From Clostridiaceae bacterium (GTDB taxonomy: Bacteria; Bacillota_A; Clostridia; Acetivibrionales; Acetivibrionaceae), in NCBI GenBank assembly GCA_012513545.1, contig JAAZCB010001249.1, positions 1 to 6,843 of the forward strand: DNA of 6,843 bases, written 5' to 3'. This document shows, piece after piece, positions 6,057 through 6,843 of the stretch. The notes under the pieces are model-generated. The model made no database searches. It was not told the origin of the DNA and saw only the letters and a list, made by a program, of their open reading frames with translations. Both the position numbers and the translations under genes were made by a program. Each line of letters starts with the position of its first letter. The first letter of the stretch is position 1.

Positions 6057-6843
6057 ATGAAATTAATAGAATTATTTAAAAAGAAAAAACCTGTAATATC
6101 TTTTGAGATATTCCCACCTAAGCTGGATACTCCTTTAGAATCCATATATAGTACACTAGAACAGTTCAAGGAGCTAAAGCCTGACTTCATAAGTGTTACA
6201 TACGGTGCTGGCGGCAGTGCAAAAGACAGAACAATTGAAATAGCCTCAAAGATTAAAAATGAGTACGGCATTGAATGCATGGCCCATCTCACATGTGTCG
6301 GTCATTCAGAAAATGAACTAGATCTAATGCTGTCTTCCCTCGAGGATAATAAACTTGAAAACATTCTCGCTCTAAGAGGTGATCCTCCTGTTAATCAGCC
6401 GGATTTTGATTTTAGTAAAAATGTTTACAAATACGCCTATGAGCTTATCAGGCATATACGAAGTAAAAACAATTTTTGCATATCCGCTGCCGCTTATGTA
6501 GAAGGCCATGTAAGCAGCACACGATTGAAAGATGATTTATTGTATCTTAAACAAAAGGTAGATACCGGCGTAGATTTCCTCGTTACACAGCTGTTTTTTG
6601 ACAACAGGATTTTTTATGATTTTCTCGACAAAGCTGCCTCTGTAGGGATCAATTGCCCTATAACGCCTGGAATCATGCCGGTTTTTAAAGCCGATCAGAT
6701 AAAAAGAATAACCTCTCTTTGTGGTGCTTCAATTCCTGCAAAGCTTCTAATTATTATGGATAAATACGAAGATTCCCCAGAAGATATGAGGAAAGCAGGT
6801 ATTGAATACGCAAGCAGACAAATATCTGACTTGATTGACAATG
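6057..6843 (+). CDS. metF: 5,10-methylenetetrahydrofolate reductase, N-terminal 262 residues (3' end outside window)
   Basis: It reduces methylene-tetrahydrofolate to 5-methyl-tetrahydrofolate using an FAD cofactor, supplying the methyl group for methionine synthesis; it is a cytosolic TIM barrel. Motifs in order are SFEIFPPK at 15-22 (E17 at the catalytic glutamate position), VTYGAGGS at 47-54, AHLTCVG at 76-82, ALRGDPP at 105-111 (flavin-binding loop), KVDTGVDFLVTQLFFDN at 167-183 and PGIMPV at 204-209. The frame is open to the edge. Clostridial members are about 290 residues, so perhaps 30 are missing. GGGAGG (6046-6051) lies five bases before ATG 6057 and only two before the adjacent in-frame ATG 6054, so I prefer 6057. 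The usual YPEGHP loop reads YVEGHV here (147-152). It diverges from yjbQ and has its own strong promoter. Confidence 0.95.
   Translation, partial: MKLIELFKKKKPVISFEIFPPKLDTPLESIYSTLEQFKELKPDFISVTYGAGGSAKDRTIEIASKIKNEYGIECMAHLTCVGHSENELDLMLSSLEDNKLENILALRGDPPVNQPDFDFSKNVYKYAYELIRHIRSKNNFCISAAAYVEGHVSSTRLKDDLLYLKQKVDTGVDFLVTQLFFDNRIFYDFLDKAASVGINCPITPGIMPVFKADQIKRITSLCGASIPAKLLIIMDKYEDSPEDMRKAGIEYASRQISDLIDN

Noticed and set aside
6017..6292. Minus-strand frame of 91 codons opposite the start of metF
   Set aside because: It is antisense to conserved metF codons and its leader, with no supporting ribosome site or motif.

Overview
This window looks like chromosomal DNA from a low-GC Gram-positive bacterium of the class Clostridia. 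The sequence is AT-rich, the Shine-Dalgarno sites are strong (AGGAGG type), and there is a classical FMN riboswitch with an intrinsic terminator. The riboflavin gene order matches Bacillus/Clostridium, and an LRR surface protein of clostridial style lies next to it. A cluster III Clostridium (Ruminiclostridium-like) is plausible, but the sequence alone does not settle species.

Layout, left to right. Bases 1-830 (minus strand) hold the N-terminal 276 residues of a membrane-anchored leucine-rich-repeat protein that runs off the left edge; a good sigma-A-type promoter lies upstream at 919-947. Bases 831-1209 are otherwise non-coding. Bases 1210-5034 (minus strand) are a complete riboflavin operon: promoter, FMN riboswitch with terminator, ribD, ribE, ribBA, ribH. 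Bases 5035-5245 are non-coding. Bases 5246-5635 (minus strand) encode a YjbQ/UPF0047 protein with its own promoter at 5721-5749. Bases 5636-6056 form a 420-base divergent intergenic region with the yjbQ promoter, a 7-bp-arm inverted repeat, a strong plus-strand promoter, and a structured leader with a possible 8-codon upstream ORF. Bases 6057-6843 (plus strand) encode the first 262 residues of MetF, cut by the right edge.

How the genes work together. RibBA makes both precursors: the GTP-derived pyrimidine, and 3,4-dihydroxy-2-butanone 4-phosphate. RibD deaminates and reduces the pyrimidine. RibH condenses the two branches to lumazine, and RibE dismutates lumazine to riboflavin. FMN then closes the loop by promoting termination in the leader. 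The phosphatase step and the FMN/FAD-forming kinase are not in this window. MetF is FAD-dependent and feeds methyl-tetrahydrofolate to methionine synthesis. Its closeness to the flavin operon may be functional or accidental.

The riboflavin region is ordinary, well-understood biology. I did not find a convincing undescribed system. The points most worth a second look are the metF leader (short upstream ORF followed by stacked hairpins), the unexplained inverted repeat between the yjbQ and metF promoters, and the corrected starts: TTG for ribD and yjbQ, and shorter ATG starts for ribBA and ribE.
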